Shown: piece after piece, positions 1-10,576 of the stretch | Position numbering within the stretch: the first letter of the stretch is position 1 | Layout of the letters: every line of letters begins with the position of its first letter | Assembly: GCA_009859145.1 (NCBI GenBank) | Contig: VRVR01000001.1 | Span: 1-64,000, forward strand | Length of the DNA: 64,000 nucleotides | Direction: 5' to 3' | Source: Andalucia godoyi | Lineage: Eukaryota; Discoba; Jakobea; Jakobida; Andaluciidae | Translations under genes and position numbers: made by a program | The notes under the pieces: generated by a model | What the model was told of the DNA's origin: nothing | Database searches by the model: none | Seen by the model: only the letters and a program-made list of their open reading frames with translations

Positions 1-869
1 ACTGTCTGTCGCCAGAGACATCGCACGCGTGGTCGGGGAGCGGACGGTCAAAGGAGCTGCCCGCAGCGACAAAAGAAACCCCTCCTGCCACCACTCCCTG
101 CATTCTGTTCGGTTGGGCTCAGTGGGCACGGTCAGTCACTGTCGATTCAGTCGGCTGTCGAGGATGTAGACGAGCACTTTGAAATCTGATCTGCACGGAA
201 CTCTGAGGAAGCATCCGGCTGCCTCGAGAGACACTGTGCGATTCTCATGGAAACGAGACGACCGCGTCACGGATGCGGTGCAATGGGGGTGTCCAGTGGT
301 GCTTCCCTCGTGTATCGCTGCAGTCGGCATGAGGACGCTGGCTTTATGCTATTTTCTCCCATGCTTGGGCTCATGACGATTCGTCTCAGTCTGGGGAATG
401 AACAACCGGTTGCTGCATTCACTACTCCGGGTCCATTCCGGCGTATCCGCAGCTCCTAAAATGCGATGGGGCCGTGCGCTGCAGAAAGCGAATTTTGCTT
501 TGCTTTGGTGAGCACTATATTACGGGTCGCTGTGGGATCAGAAGCGGAGCTGCATACAGGACGCTTTTTCTTGCTGAGGAGTGCTCCAACGCTCCTGCTG
601 AAACGGGCGTGCGCGCATCCAACACTTGTTAAACCGTGCATCGGAACGCGAGAAAGAAAGAGGGAGGAAGAGGAGAAAGAGGAGAAAGAGAGAGGCACTA
701 TCGTCGATTGGAGGAGTATCTCTCGACTCAAGGCTCCCCCGTTGCACTGCTCATGTGCAGAGGATGCAGAATCTGGTGGAGAAAAACAACACCCTTCAGG
801 TGGGCCTGAGCTGTCGGTATCGCAGAACTCAAGGGAATCAAGCCCTTTCTGGAGCGGGTCCTACCCTCG
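1..869. other. Gene-free, decayed sequence
   Basis: No frame here reads like a protein. The longest open stretch (from 466 on the plus strand) has no recognisable domain and shifts between unrelated compositions, including an acidic/basic run at about 650-700. GC is not obviously lower than in the neighbouring genes, so this may be old coding or mobile-element sequence that has lost its frame, but nothing can be named. Confidence 0.4.
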
Positions 870-1882
870 TCAGCAAAACCTGCGATACAGCCCGGGGGAA
901 GTGGGCGCACTGTGGCTTGCCAAGAAATCGGTACGCCAAGAAACCCGCAAGAGCGCGTTTTCCCTCCCCGACGCTGCACCGGGTGGTCGACATGATCCGA
1001 ACCTCTGGGGGTACCGACTCGGCATCGCGCAGCGCACGGAAGAAGGAGCCGTGTTCATGTGCTTCAAATCTCCGCACACCAACCTCCTGGCGGACATCCC
1101 AAGCAACGCACAGGCGCCAGTGAGATCCACGCTCTTCAAAAGCACATGCTCGATCGTCTGTCGATACCGCTCCGCATCCTTCGGGCGCCACGCTCCCAAC
1201 ATGGTACCATGCACCTCAAAGCGCTCCAGAGACCGCACGCACACCAGCATCACAGGACAGTCCGCTGCATAATCGCGGCGCAAGCAAAGGGCGTATGCGA
1301 CTGCCTGCCAAAAAGACCTCTTCTGTGGCCTTTTCATGCATGCGGAATCGAGTCAACGAGAGCATCGGAAGACGTTGCAAGGTCAACAACGTCCATCAGC
1401 AGAAAATGGCGGGCCAGAGAGCATGGCTGCAATGCAATGTCCACTGTGCCTGCCTCTACGACGTTTTCGTTCATCTCGGACGCCGGGAGAGAGTTGCGCA
1501 GCTGGGAAGCATGCCCGCTCCTCGTATCCAAATTTTTCATGCGAGAGGCAAGCTCGTAGATTGCACGATCCTTTTCCGTCAGCTCATGGCGCGTTTCCGT
1601 CAGCTCGCGGTCCTTTTCCTGCAGTTCTCTTTCCAGTCTTCGGCGTCTTCTCCTCCATCTTCCTGATGCTGTTGAGCGATGTGAATGCTGGCGACTGCTG
1701 ATCTGCAGGACGTTGCCATCTGATTCTGCTGCGCTTTCTTCGTGTTCTTCGCTCAGTCTCGGCGATTCACTCGTGCTTTCTGGAGCGTAATCCAATCGCC
1801 CTTCTTTGAATTTGCGAACAGCTATAGCTTCCTTGCCGCCTCCTACATGAACGGGATGAAGAGTCCGCTGAAGGCGCCCAGA
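870..1882 (-). pseudogene. Degraded unknown protein gene with coiled coil
   Basis: The minus strand is open from about 1882 (just after an in-frame TAA) to 1334. It has a basic/acidic N-terminal part, a stretch of arginines, and a heptad-like coiled coil (LERELQEKDRELTETRHEL). It stops at 1334, and a second minus-strand frame (870-1337) overlaps the end and continues with protein-like sequence (for example VLLKSVDLTGACALLGMS) before losing sense. A single frameshift near 1336 would join the two. I do not recognise the family. The broken frame and the neighbouring mobile-element relic suggest a dead gene, but a short real gene ending at 1334 is possible. Confidence 0.3.
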
Positions 1883-2003
1883 TTAGTTCGTCTCGAGCCT
1901 GTGGAAGTTTTTTTAAATGTTATACCCGTCCCTTCCATGATGCAATGTGTGTACAGGTGGCTCAGTCAAGAAGTTGTAGTTGTCTGGCCATTGTGCACAC
2001 TGA

Positions 2004-2026
2004 CTCTCTCTCTCTCTCTCTCTCTC
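2004..2026. repeat. (CT)n dinucleotide repeat
   Basis: About eleven CT units in gene-free sequence. The stretch 1883-2280 around it shows no credible gene. Confidence 0.8.
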
Positions 2027-2280
2027 ATGCGCGCGATGCACGCATCGTGGGTTTATACGATTGAGCGGTGTTGTAAATCTCAAACGCACAGCCCATTTAC
2101 TGGTGCATGTTGCATCCCTTTAAATTTCGGGAACGCACATCACATCACCCACACGCATGTGGTGCAAAAAATAATAACGCAGAGGGAGGGGTCCTCACTC
2201 AATGCGGCATGTACAGCAATTGCTCCAGTTCCTTCCTGACATCCGTCTCGATCGAAACCAGCTGATACAGAGAAGAAAAA

Positions 2281-2990
2281 ATGGTCAAACACGAGTTGCT
2301 GCTGCCCACATCAACTGAGATTCATTCGATATGAGAACGTCTACATCCGACAGACGTCCTGTTGTGACGTCCTCTTCCCTTGCGACACCGTCGACCCTTT
2401 GGTGCAGGGGATATGGCACCAGGAGCCGTCCGCCACCGTCGGTCTCCTCTGCAAGAACAAACGGAAATGGCGAAGCGCACAGTGACGTGGTCAGCAGCCA
2501 TCACCAGGGATATCATACCTCTCAGCCACAAAAGAGGGTTAACATGCGCTCTCTCGACACTGGCGAAAATGCCATCAGACAGCGCCGCATCCGGAATCTA
2601 TGACGGACCGTCAACAACAAACTGTCCACGAAGCACAACCAAGTGCAAAAGAGTTCGGAGACTGTCAGATTAGATCGTGATCGTCCCGGGAGAATGTGCT
2701 TCCAAGACATGCGTGCTGTGTGGTATGATCCACCCTGTCACTCGATGGAAACAAGACCTTCACATGTCCACGGTGAACATGATGGATGTCGGAAGGATCG
2801 CGATAACGGAACGGGTCGGGCGCGTAACTTTTTGTCTGACGAACGCCGAAGTGCGTGCTGGGCCTGTTCCCGTCCCCGGTACTGCAACGCAGTCCGGGTT
2901 TGCAACATTTATGATGCATCATCAGTGATGGAGATGCGTGATCCGTGGACAATACATGCGTCGGTAATGAAGACTGGATGACAAGGCATG
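2281..2990 (+). pseudogene. TnpB/Fanzor-family relic, C-terminal part
   Basis: The strongest piece is 2677-2850. Codons starting at 2677 read VIVPGECASKTCVLCG, the usual lead-in and first Cys-x2-Cys pair of the TnpB/Fanzor zinc ribbon, followed by an IHP turn. After a frame change, about 2749-2775 reads GNKTFTCP, the second half of the ribbon. After another, about 2776-2835 reads DRDNGTGRARNFL, matching the terminal RuvC motif with its catalytic Asp followed by the usual A-R-N. The order and spacing of these three motifs fit the family. At least two frameshifts and a stop separate them, so the copy is dead. A short frame at 2281-2331 (LLLPT) may be an earlier fragment. What is seen is the motif series; the family name is inferred. 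Confidence 0.65.
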
Positions 2991-4613
2991 AGGCGAGCAC
3001 GCATTCTGCTGCTCGGAATCGGGAATTTCGGAAGTTGTCGGAGGTTTTTGAGGAATTGGGGACGGATTTTGTCTCAATGTGGTGCGCGCTTACCGCGTTC
3101 CTTCCGCAAAAATTGCACAGTGTTCTTCAAGAATTCTTTGGAGACCAGACTCTTCGTTGCAGTTGTTCACATTTTGTTGGCCCGTCTGATGATCATCTCC
3201 TACGTGTTCCTTGTGCTGTGCGGGCTAGTGGATGTGGGATTCACATACTGCGTTCTCCGCGCAGTGCTTTCAAAACCTTCAAGCGACGGAGCAGATCGAA
3301 GATACCTGCTCAGTCAAGGGCTGCTCGATGACAGTTTGCAGCAGAATAACAAACCTGTGAGTCTTGTTTGGAGATCCGTTGCATTTGTCGGTGGATACTG
3401 CTGTCCAGCAGCGCATTTGCCGTCGCATCTCATCGTCGTCATGCGCATGTGCATCATGGCAAGCTCCGTGTGCCTTATCCTTGGGTCGTATCTGCAGGCT
3501 ACTATAGGATCCACGGCGACGAACAACTCTGGTGTCGTGCTTGTGATCAGTCTTGTGATATTGTTGAGTGTATCCTTGATTCCAGCCTGGATCGGCTTCG
3601 GCACTTTGCAGCATGCTCTGCACACTCAAATTGCGTCGCCATCCAATCTCAAAGACGTCATGTACTTCAAGACTGCTCAAAAATTTGCAGCTTGGTTTGT
3701 TTTATTGTTTTCGTTATCTCTCGGTGTTACAAGCGCTGTGATGCTGTCGTTGAGGTATATGCAGCAGGATACCAGCGAGGTGTTTGTTGTGTTTGCAGGG
3801 ATGCTTTCCGTTCCTGCAATCGCAGTTTCGGCTGCGTCGTTTGTGTGCTGCAATGCACTGTATGCATTTTTTTCGATGCATGTTTGGCTATACGCAAAAA
3901 ATCTCACAGATGATCTGTTTACGCTGGTCGTTGGGCATTCAGGAGTTCTCGCAGGTGATCGTCAAAAGGTCGTGTACGCATCGAAGATTCCAAACATTCT
4001 AAACTTTTTTGTCCGTATGCAGCGATCGCTTCCCTCTCTGTGCAATTCTCTTTCTGTATTGCTTCTAACTTCGGTGTCTTCTGTGACGTTGTCCTTTTCC
4101 TTTTCCATTTTGTATGCGCTGGAGAGGGATACAGAGGGTATTCTTGCCGGTGTTGCGGCATGCTTCGTGCTGTCCATCGGTTTCATGTGGTCACTGCTCC
4201 ATGGGTCCAAGGCGACAGAACAGATTCAAAAATTCGTGTTTTTATGTTCTACGGTCCAGCTCGGCTCCATCGAGGAACACCATCGCAAACTGTTCATCTC
4301 CGAATCAGATTCCGTCTGGCGGCAATCCGCGTCCTTGTTCTTGCGATTCTCAGATGAACTGAATCGATCCACTTCCTTGCTGCAATCTCAGACGGAGGAC
4401 CCTGATTCCACTCCGTGCGCGCTGTCGCAAGCGTATCTTTCTGCAGACGACGAGCAGCTCCTGAAGAAATTTTGTGCAAATATGCAGCAGTGTCTCGTAG
4501 CCTTCACGCTCTTCGGAACGGATCTGTCTGTCCGTCTCGTGTTGCGCATTGCGGGAGTTGCGGGAGCTGCAGCGTTGCTTCTGTTTCAAGTAGAGTTTCT
4601 ACGATCCAAGTAG
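2988..4613 (+). CDS. Multipass membrane protein, possibly gustatory-receptor-like
   Basis: This is a 541-residue protein with a basic N-terminus and about seven or eight hydrophobic segments: roughly residues 55-83, 148-170, 182-204, 235-258, 266-297, 355-376, 384-403 and 512-536. A long hydrophilic loop at about 405-500 precedes the last segment. The C-terminus (FTLFGTDLSVRLVLRIAG, then a helix ending LLLFQVEF) resembles the last helix of insect gustatory receptors and protist gustatory-receptor-like (GRL) proteins, where a T-Y-x-x-x-L-x-Q-F type ending is typical. The resemblance is weak and from memory. The role is unknown; a sensory receptor or channel is the working guess. The first in-frame ATG at 2988 was used. 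The next gene is convergent. Confidence 0.6.
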   Translation: MRRARILLLGIGNFGSCRRFLRNWGRILSQCGARLPRSFRKNCTVFFKNSLETRLFVAVVHILLARLMIISYVFLVLCGLVDVGFTYCVLRAVLSKPSSDGADRRYLLSQGLLDDSLQQNNKPVSLVWRSVAFVGGYCCPAAHLPSHLIVVMRMCIMASSVCLILGSYLQATIGSTATNNSGVVLVISLVILLSVSLIPAWIGFGTLQHALHTQIASPSNLKDVMYFKTAQKFAAWFVLLFSLSLGVTSAVMLSLRYMQQDTSEVFVVFAGMLSVPAIAVSAASFVCCNALYAFFSMHVWLYAKNLTDDLFTLVVGHSGVLAGDRQKVVYASKIPNILNFFVRMQRSLPSLCNSLSVLLLTSVSSVTLSFSFSILYALERDTEGILAGVAACFVLSIGFMWSLLHGSKATEQIQKFVFLCSTVQLGSIEEHHRKLFISESDSVWRQSASLFLRFSDELNRSTSLLQSQTEDPDSTPCALSQAYLSADDEQLLKKFCANMQQCLVAFTLFGTDLSVRLVLRIAGVAGAAALLLFQVEFLRSK

Positions 4614-4735
4614 CATTGCAGGCGCTGATTGTGTGCTTTTCTGGCTTCGAGAGGGCCTTTTTATTTAGGTTTTTTAATATTTATTTCATTTTTCATATTT
4701 TTTTATTTGCATCGGGTTTGCCACTGAACGTATTA

Positions 4736-5042
4736 CTACCCACCAAGGCCGTCCTCATGTCGTCTGCCTTGTAGAGATAGGATCCCATGGTCGGCAGTCG
4801 TGCTCGGCGCATGTCTACTGTGTGCCTCGGAGCGTCGCGGTGCAACCAAAAGGGACTCCGACTCCGCAATGAAGTCCGGTTGGCAATTTTGGGCGGCCAA
4901 GGTGTTGCGTGATGGTCGCCAATTCGTTTGCGTGGACGAGATCGAGCAATGACGGCAGTGTTTTTGCCTCGAATAGCAAGACTCCAAGATTGAAACTGTC
5001 TCTTGCTGACGAAATTTCCAATCTGCTTCGTGTTTGCTCCAT
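4736..5042 (-). pseudogene. Possible small frameshifted ORF
   Basis: An ATG at 5042 opens a minus-strand frame (MEQTRSRLEISSARDSFNLG...) that looks protein-like to about 4910 and then drifts to a stop at 4815. A second frame (4736-4987) takes over at about the same point and also looks coding, ending DGLGG. One frameshift would give a protein of about 100 residues. It lies 37 bp downstream of the stop of the Munc13-like gene on the same strand. It could be a small gene with an assembly error, a relic, or chance. The rest of 4614-5079 holds nothing else visible. Confidence 0.3.
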
Positions 5043-5079
5043 TGTTCGTTATGTTTTTAGAAAATGCAGCAACGCAAAT

Positions 5080-8000
5080 TTAGGCTGAAAGGGTCAATAT
5101 CAGTGCTGGTCGAATCCATTTTGATTCGACGGATTCAATTGTTTGCACTCCAAGAATGCGAGATACTTCCTGGAGATACTGTCTCGCTGCCTTGTCCTTG
5201 TGAAATTGTGCGCGGGAGGTCAACAGAGCAAGTGTCGCTTCTGTCTCGATGCTTTGGCAATGTTCTCCATCTCTACGAATGGAGCATTTCAGAATTTCAA
5301 AGATTCCTGCTGTCGAGGTGGTTGCAAGATTGTACAAGCCTCGCAACTCCAGAAATGACGATGCAAACTGGTTGTCAGATACCCCTTCGACAACCTCTTC
5401 GTCATTGTCGGAAACAAAGTAGTCTTTTAATGGATGCTCAATGGAGTGAATGGTTTCAATGACTTCTTGGTTCAGAATTTCTCGCGGTATTGCCATGCAA
5501 AGCTCTCGCAGGGATTTGACGATGCCACCGGAGTAAATTTCTTCGACAAACATTCGAAAGATGTGTGGTTCTAGACAATCGTACGCTTGCTGCAAAACAA
5601 TGTCCAGTTCGTCCAGCAATGAATTAATCTCGGAAATCCCGAAATTCAGAACCGGGGAGTCAACGAAGTGTACGGAAGGAAATGCACTGGACCTCCTCGC
5701 ACCCCGTGGTTTCGGTGTTGATATACATGCAGCGATTTTCTTCTTCTCAACCGATACATGCAGTTTCAAAATGTTTGCTACATGTGGTGTCACGATGTCA
5801 CATTGAAGATTGTGGACAATGGCGTGCAAAACTGATTTAATCGACGACCTGACGCACGGAATAATGGAATCAAACTTGGATCGGATGGATTCTGGAATAT
5901 CCGAGAACAGTGGAATGCTCATCATCTCATCTGTCTTTGTCATGCATGTTTGGATGTTATTCATGGCAACATAAGTGGATAAACCAAGATTCTCAGCCTT
6001 TGATAACGCAATTGCACGATCACGGAGATGCACGATGTATTGATGGATTCCTTCAACAAGCACAGTGATGACTTCCGAGTGCCACCTGTACTGCAGTGAC
6101 ACATCCTGCTTACCGGAACCGGGTCCATTCTCACCCAGGATGCCATCGGTATCATCTACCAAGAATTCTCCGGGGGACATTTCCTTCTTCTCAATGATCT
6201 TCGGTAAATGGACCATATTTGAAAACCCTTGATACGCTTGGATCAAGATGCTGAAAAGATCCACCACAGAGTTGCTGATTGCGGGATTGTGATTTTCGTC
6301 CATCGCAGTCAAGAGGTCCGTCGCAAGCACTGCATGGACAAACGTCAGAGTCTTGGTGCAAAGAATTCGCACCCACTCATCAATGTTCGCAGTGAAGAGC
6401 ATGTAGACATCGAACCACATATCCTCGGGCACATCAAGTTGCAGGCACTCCTGAAATGCTCGAACAACAGGAACAAGTCGGACTCCATGCGAATCCACGT
6501 GTGTCGGTGAACTGCACATGGCAGAGAACTGTTCTATATGTTGCTTCACTGCCGAAAAATATATTCTTGCTATTGGAGCGAAGATCGCGGCCCACGGTGG
6601 CACAAACGGAGAGTATTTGCGACAGAATGCCGAAAACTCCGCGTGAAGCGCGTTGGTCAGCGATTCGATGCGAATTACTGCGCTGTCGGCACAAGTGATC
6701 GTCGCAGGGCTGGAGCCCTTGAAAGTGCTTGTTTTCGACTCATGCTGAGCCAGCCAGCGGACCGCCATCTGCTCAAACTCTGTTTGTATGTAGGCTTGGG
6801 GATCCGATAGTTCGGGCATCGCTTCTGTAGCACGAGGATACTGCGAGAGCCTTCGGAGCAAGGCAACTGTGTGCCCCAGAACCCTTCCGTCATCAAACAA
6901 ACGAGCAGAGTGCATGAGGTCTGCTGCAAATTCAACAATCTTTCGACAAACGTCAGGCCTTCGACTCAACGTCGTCGGTGGCGTATCGCTACTGTTCTTG
7001 TACATGTCCTTGTACCGCTCCAGACCCATAGGGGCATCGTCCAAGATGGTGTGGAAAAGAGGCCACAACGAAGCGAACGGGATGAGTGTTGCTCGAGCAA
7101 GCAACGGTGGTGAGGAGAAGTAATGTGTGGCCGCCTGTGCAATGCATAACTGCAATCGGAACGGATCCAGTTGGTAGAACACTGCAAAATCGATAATTGA
7201 ACGTATTACTACTGCTGGAAACATCGTTTTGTCCATCATTCGGTCCGCATCTCCATCCGCAGCATGGTTGTACAGCAAAGCAAGGAGCCGCTTGATGACC
7301 TTCATGCACAGGATGTCCTCGATCTCACACAATGACTTCCCAATATCGGAGGTGCTAGACGCAGTCTTTTCCATAGGAACCTCCGTTGGTACGAGGACTG
7401 GCCTGGTAATCACGTCCAGTTCCTCATACAACAGAATCACATAAATGTCCCCCGTGACAAGGCTCTTGGCAGATCGTTTCTGAAGCGCAAACCATCCCTC
7501 AGTGGGCTCGGACGGGATCAGGGAAGACAGCGGAATGGTCAGCTGGCCAAGGAAACCATCCTCAGAAGAGCTGCTATGATCCAAAACTTGCAGGAACAAG
7601 GCACTCGCATTATCCTGCTGGTGGCTTGTGTTCACATCAAACGCAAAAACCTCATTCGCCCAGCTTGGATGCATCGTGTCTGAAATCACTTCAGTTTTGT
7701 GTGGCCCTTCTTTGTTGAATGTAACCTCGACAAACACATTTAATCTGTTCTTCGACGCATGTTTGATGAACAAGTCTCGGCATGCAACAATCTGAATTGC
7801 AATTTGTCCGACAGCATGCTTCCGTTTTCCACGCATCCCAAGTTTTTCTAAAACATGCAATGGCGCATGATACATGCTTCGCTTGATCTTCATAGAGCTG
7901 ATGTCATCCTCACACTTGCGTACCATCTCATCTGTGCAGCCGAGCCAAAGCTTTTGTAACAATGGATTCTCCTTTGCTTGTGCTTGAAGCTCTTTGAAAC

Positions 8001-8790
8001 GACCCAGAACCGTTTCCCGCACCCGGGTCTGGCTGTCTTCCAACAGATTCCTGCTGTTTTCCGGAGCATACTTCCTGCGCACTCGGCTCAAGAACCCGAT
8101 GTGATCAGCACCAGAAATGTTGAATGCCCTTTGTAAGAGTTGCAGATCCGCTTGATCGTGGCCTCCAAATATGATTTTGGACATGTTGAAATGAGCAGCT
8201 GCATCTGGACAATACGCTCGTAGAAGTTTGTTCGGGAGCAACTTGGAGCATGACATCATTTGTGATGTCAGGCATGCAATATAGAGCTCCTGATCTGCCT
8301 CCGATAGCTTCGACGTTGATGATGCAGTCGTCGGAGAAAGAGACAGATGCGATCCTAGCAGCTGACTGAGGGGGATGACGTCGCTCGTTGAATCGGACAC
8401 ACCCATCACATCCTCGTCAACCGGAAGTACTGCCAAATTCAGTTCCCTTACATCAATATATTGCAAGCCCCTTTCAATGGACCCCCTTGATCGCAGTTCT
8501 TCGCCTGCAGCAACAGAAGATCCGTTGAGAACATCCAGTGAAAGCTCCTTCTCGAATCTCTTCTTCAGCGTAACAGCTGACGCAATCGTGAAAAAGTCCG
8601 TCGCGCGTGTCGCGCCTGTGGAGGTGCGGCGATGAAATCGTAAGAATATCGCATGTCGCAGAAGCGCCCAATGGTGCCTCGCTCTCGAGCGAGCGACTCT
8701 CGCTGCGAAATCGTCATCGACAACGGGGGATTTTGCAAAAGATGATGATTGCTGGTTCATTTCAAAAAATCCCCATTGCGTCCTGCTCAT
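5080..8790 (-). CDS. Munc13-like C2-MUN domain protein
   Basis: This 1236-residue protein is probably a vesicle-priming or tethering factor of the Munc13/BAIAP3/UNC13D group, which acts on SNARE proteins at membranes. A single C2 domain lies at about residues 327-455 (starting GQIAIQIVACRDLF, with DTMHPSWANEVF and a QVLDHS strand). The long helical region after it matches the MUN module, and STYVAMNNIQ at about residue 935 resembles the MHD1 core. The N-terminal 320 residues are helical and also resemble the region before C2 in UNC13D-type proteins. There is no C1 domain and no second C2, so it is shorter than neuronal Munc13. Several C2 loop acidic residues that would bind calcium appear to be missing or replaced, so calcium dependence is doubtful. 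ATG at 8790. Confidence 0.8.
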   Translation of the reverse strand: MSRTQWGFFEMNQQSSSFAKSPVVDDDFAARVARSRARHHWALLRHAIFLRFHRRTSTGATRATDFFTIASAVTLKKRFEKELSLDVLNGSSVAAGEELRSRGSIERGLQYIDVRELNLAVLPVDEDVMGVSDSTSDVIPLSQLLGSHLSLSPTTASSTSKLSEADQELYIACLTSQMMSCSKLLPNKLLRAYCPDAAAHFNMSKIIFGGHDQADLQLLQRAFNISGADHIGFLSRVRRKYAPENSRNLLEDSQTRVRETVLGRFKELQAQAKENPLLQKLWLGCTDEMVRKCEDDISSMKIKRSMYHAPLHVLEKLGMRGKRKHAVGQIAIQIVACRDLFIKHASKNRLNVFVEVTFNKEGPHKTEVISDTMHPSWANEVFAFDVNTSHQQDNASALFLQVLDHSSSSEDGFLGQLTIPLSSLIPSEPTEGWFALQKRSAKSLVTGDIYVILLYEELDVITRPVLVPTEVPMEKTASSTSDIGKSLCEIEDILCMKVIKRLLALLYNHAADGDADRMMDKTMFPAVVIRSIIDFAVFYQLDPFRLQLCIAQAATHYFSSPPLLARATLIPFASLWPLFHTILDDAPMGLERYKDMYKNSSDTPPTTLSRRPDVCRKIVEFAADLMHSARLFDDGRVLGHTVALLRRLSQYPRATEAMPELSDPQAYIQTEFEQMAVRWLAQHESKTSTFKGSSPATITCADSAVIRIESLTNALHAEFSAFCRKYSPFVPPWAAIFAPIARIYFSAVKQHIEQFSAMCSSPTHVDSHGVRLVPVVRAFQECLQLDVPEDMWFDVYMLFTANIDEWVRILCTKTLTFVHAVLATDLLTAMDENHNPAISNSVVDLFSILIQAYQGFSNMVHLPKIIEKKEMSPGEFLVDDTDGILGENGPGSGKQDVSLQYRWHSEVITVLVEGIHQYIVHLRDRAIALSKAENLGLSTYVAMNNIQTCMTKTDEMMSIPLFSDIPESIRSKFDSIIPCVRSSIKSVLHAIVHNLQCDIVTPHVANILKLHVSVEKKKIAACISTPKPRGARRSSAFPSVHFVDSPVLNFGISEINSLLDELDIVLQQAYDCLEPHIFRMFVEEIYSGGIVKSLRELCMAIPREILNQEVIETIHSIEHPLKDYFVSDNDEEVVEGVSDNQFASSFLELRGLYNLATTSTAGIFEILKCSIRRDGEHCQSIETEATLALLTSRAQFHKDKAARQYLQEVSRILGVQTIESVESKWIRPALILTLSA

Positions 8791-9034
8791 AACTTTAGTT
8801 TTAATATTCGCAAATGTCAGTATTTGTATAATATATTACAATTCTGCAAGAAGCTAAAGGAAGAAAAGAAAGCCACCAATTTCCAAAAAAAAAAAAAAAA
8901 CCAATCGAGAAAAGCAGTCCGTCGTACATTTCAGACTTACGGTCGGCGGGAGACGGAGCCGAAGATGAAACACGACGAAACACGACAGCAGCGGCGGCTG
9001 GGAAGTGGGAACATGCGACAGCGGTTCAGTCAGT

Positions 9035-10429
9035 CTAAAAGTCTTCAAAAGATTCGCTCAAAGGAAAAACATCCGATTCAACCCCCTTAGTACGGTCCTT
9101 CTTCTTGTCCGTTGTATTCATTTTCAAAAACAAGAGTCGCAAGACTTTTTCCTTTTCTTCCCACGACAACTCGGCAATGTCAATCTTTCGGTCTGAAGCA
9201 TCGCCACGGAATGCAGGCACTTGCGCTGCCGAGTCTTCCGTGAATGACTCTTGTCCATTCAAAGACGGGAAGGATACACCCCTCCCCGGAGAAGCGTGGG
9301 CACGCGGACTTCGTCTGATGCGGCCGCTGGGACTTGGAAACAGGGAGCCCAATGGAGACGCAGCTGCTCCTGCAGCGTCTTGCAGTTCCTTCCTTTTGGA
9401 TACACGAACTTCTTCAAGAGCCTGCAGGAAAAACGACTCCAAATCGGATCGCTGGGCAAGAATTTGATGCCCAAGCGTTCGCAGCTGGACGGCTTCCCTC
9501 TTTCGGACATCGAGCGCACGTCGAAGCGACGATATTTCGCTATGCAACTCTTCTTCTCGCTTGCCATGTTCGCTCCTGCAGTTTTTCATTTCTTCGGCAT
9601 GCTCCTGAACAGTCTTGGTCAATGAACTCTCCAAAGACCTTACCTTGCCTTTCAAATCCTTGATTTCTCGAAGATGGACGTATCCTTGTCGGGTGACTTC
9701 TTCAACCGTTTTCTCGTGAATTTCGATCTCTCTCAACAGGAATTTGCATCTTGATTCTGCTTCTTCTCGAGCGGATGCATACTTTTCAAACTGTGATCTC
9801 AAAAAGGACAGTTCGTTGCGCAGCTCCATATTCTCGTTCAGTACTACTTTGGTTTCGTCATCAAGCAACTTCGATATCTTTTTCTTGATGTACAAGTTGC
9901 GAGAAGCACGTTCCAAATTCAAGTCCTCTTCAAACCGCTCTGCCTCGGCGTGAAGACTGGCCTCGAGTCCTGCAACCTCGCGACGACGGAGCATTTGCTC
10001 TTCCTTGAGAGACGCATCTAATTTGGCAATGTCGTCCTCCAGCTTCGCTTTGAATTCCTTAAAGTTCTGATACGTCGACAACTCCTTCTCCAGCACTTGT
10101 ATCCTACTGTCCTTGTGCGACAGCATTGCCGTCAGAGTGTCGATTTGCTGCGTATACTTCACTTCGATTGCGCTGGATTGCGATCGAATTCTCGATTCCA
10201 GCACATTCTTTTCGTCCGTTATCTTTTCGACCGCATGTCGCAGAGACGAAATTTCGTTTTGAAAATACTTGATGGTATCGAAATGCTCACGGTCTTTCGA
10301 CTCAAACTGATTTTTCAGTACAATGTTTTGTGACTTGAGCTCGACAACCAGCTTTTCCAGAGTGGATGTGCGTCCTGCAGATCCATCTGGGGGAATCGTC
10401 CCTGCAGCGGCCGATGCTTCTCCCGACAT
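9035..10429 (-). CDS. BBOF1/CCDC176-like basal-body coiled-coil protein
   Basis: This 464-residue protein is almost entirely coiled coil to about residue 350. A low-complexity Ser/Pro/Arg segment follows, then a conserved-looking C-terminal block (ELSWEEKEKVLRLLFLKMN). The coiled coil with the segment LYIKKKISKLLDDET and this C-terminal helix resembles the DUF4515 family, which includes BBOF1, a protein needed for basal-body orientation in multiciliated cells. The assignment is by pattern memory only; another ciliary coiled-coil protein is possible. The other flagellar genes in the window agree with it. ATG at 10429. A conserved element shared with the region upstream of DRC2 lies 150-270 bp upstream. 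Confidence 0.55.
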   Translation of the reverse strand: MSGEASAAAGTIPPDGSAGRTSTLEKLVVELKSQNIVLKNQFESKDREHFDTIKYFQNEISSLRHAVEKITDEKNVLESRIRSQSSAIEVKYTQQIDTLTAMLSHKDSRIQVLEKELSTYQNFKEFKAKLEDDIAKLDASLKEEQMLRRREVAGLEASLHAEAERFEEDLNLERASRNLYIKKKISKLLDDETKVVLNENMELRNELSFLRSQFEKYASAREEAESRCKFLLREIEIHEKTVEEVTRQGYVHLREIKDLKGKVRSLESSLTKTVQEHAEEMKNCRSEHGKREEELHSEISSLRRALDVRKREAVQLRTLGHQILAQRSDLESFFLQALEEVRVSKRKELQDAAGAAASPLGSLFPSPSGRIRRSPRAHASPGRGVSFPSLNGQESFTEDSAAQVPAFRGDASDRKIDIAELSWEEKEKVLRLLFLKMNTTDKKKDRTKGVESDVFPLSESFEDF

Positions 10430-10576
10430 TGCTACTGTACCCTATCCTTTTCTGCCTGCCTAAAGGGGTGTAAAAGAAGACGGTCTTGCGGCGAGGAGGA
10501 GGAGAACAACTGCAACGGCACGTGTTCTGTGTGTGGGAATAATTTTATTTTTTTCCCTTTCCGATTAGGAAAAAGA

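Noticed and set aside
466-1272. 268-codon open frame on the plus strand
   Set aside because: It has no domain, and the opposite strand over 870-1272 looks more protein-like.
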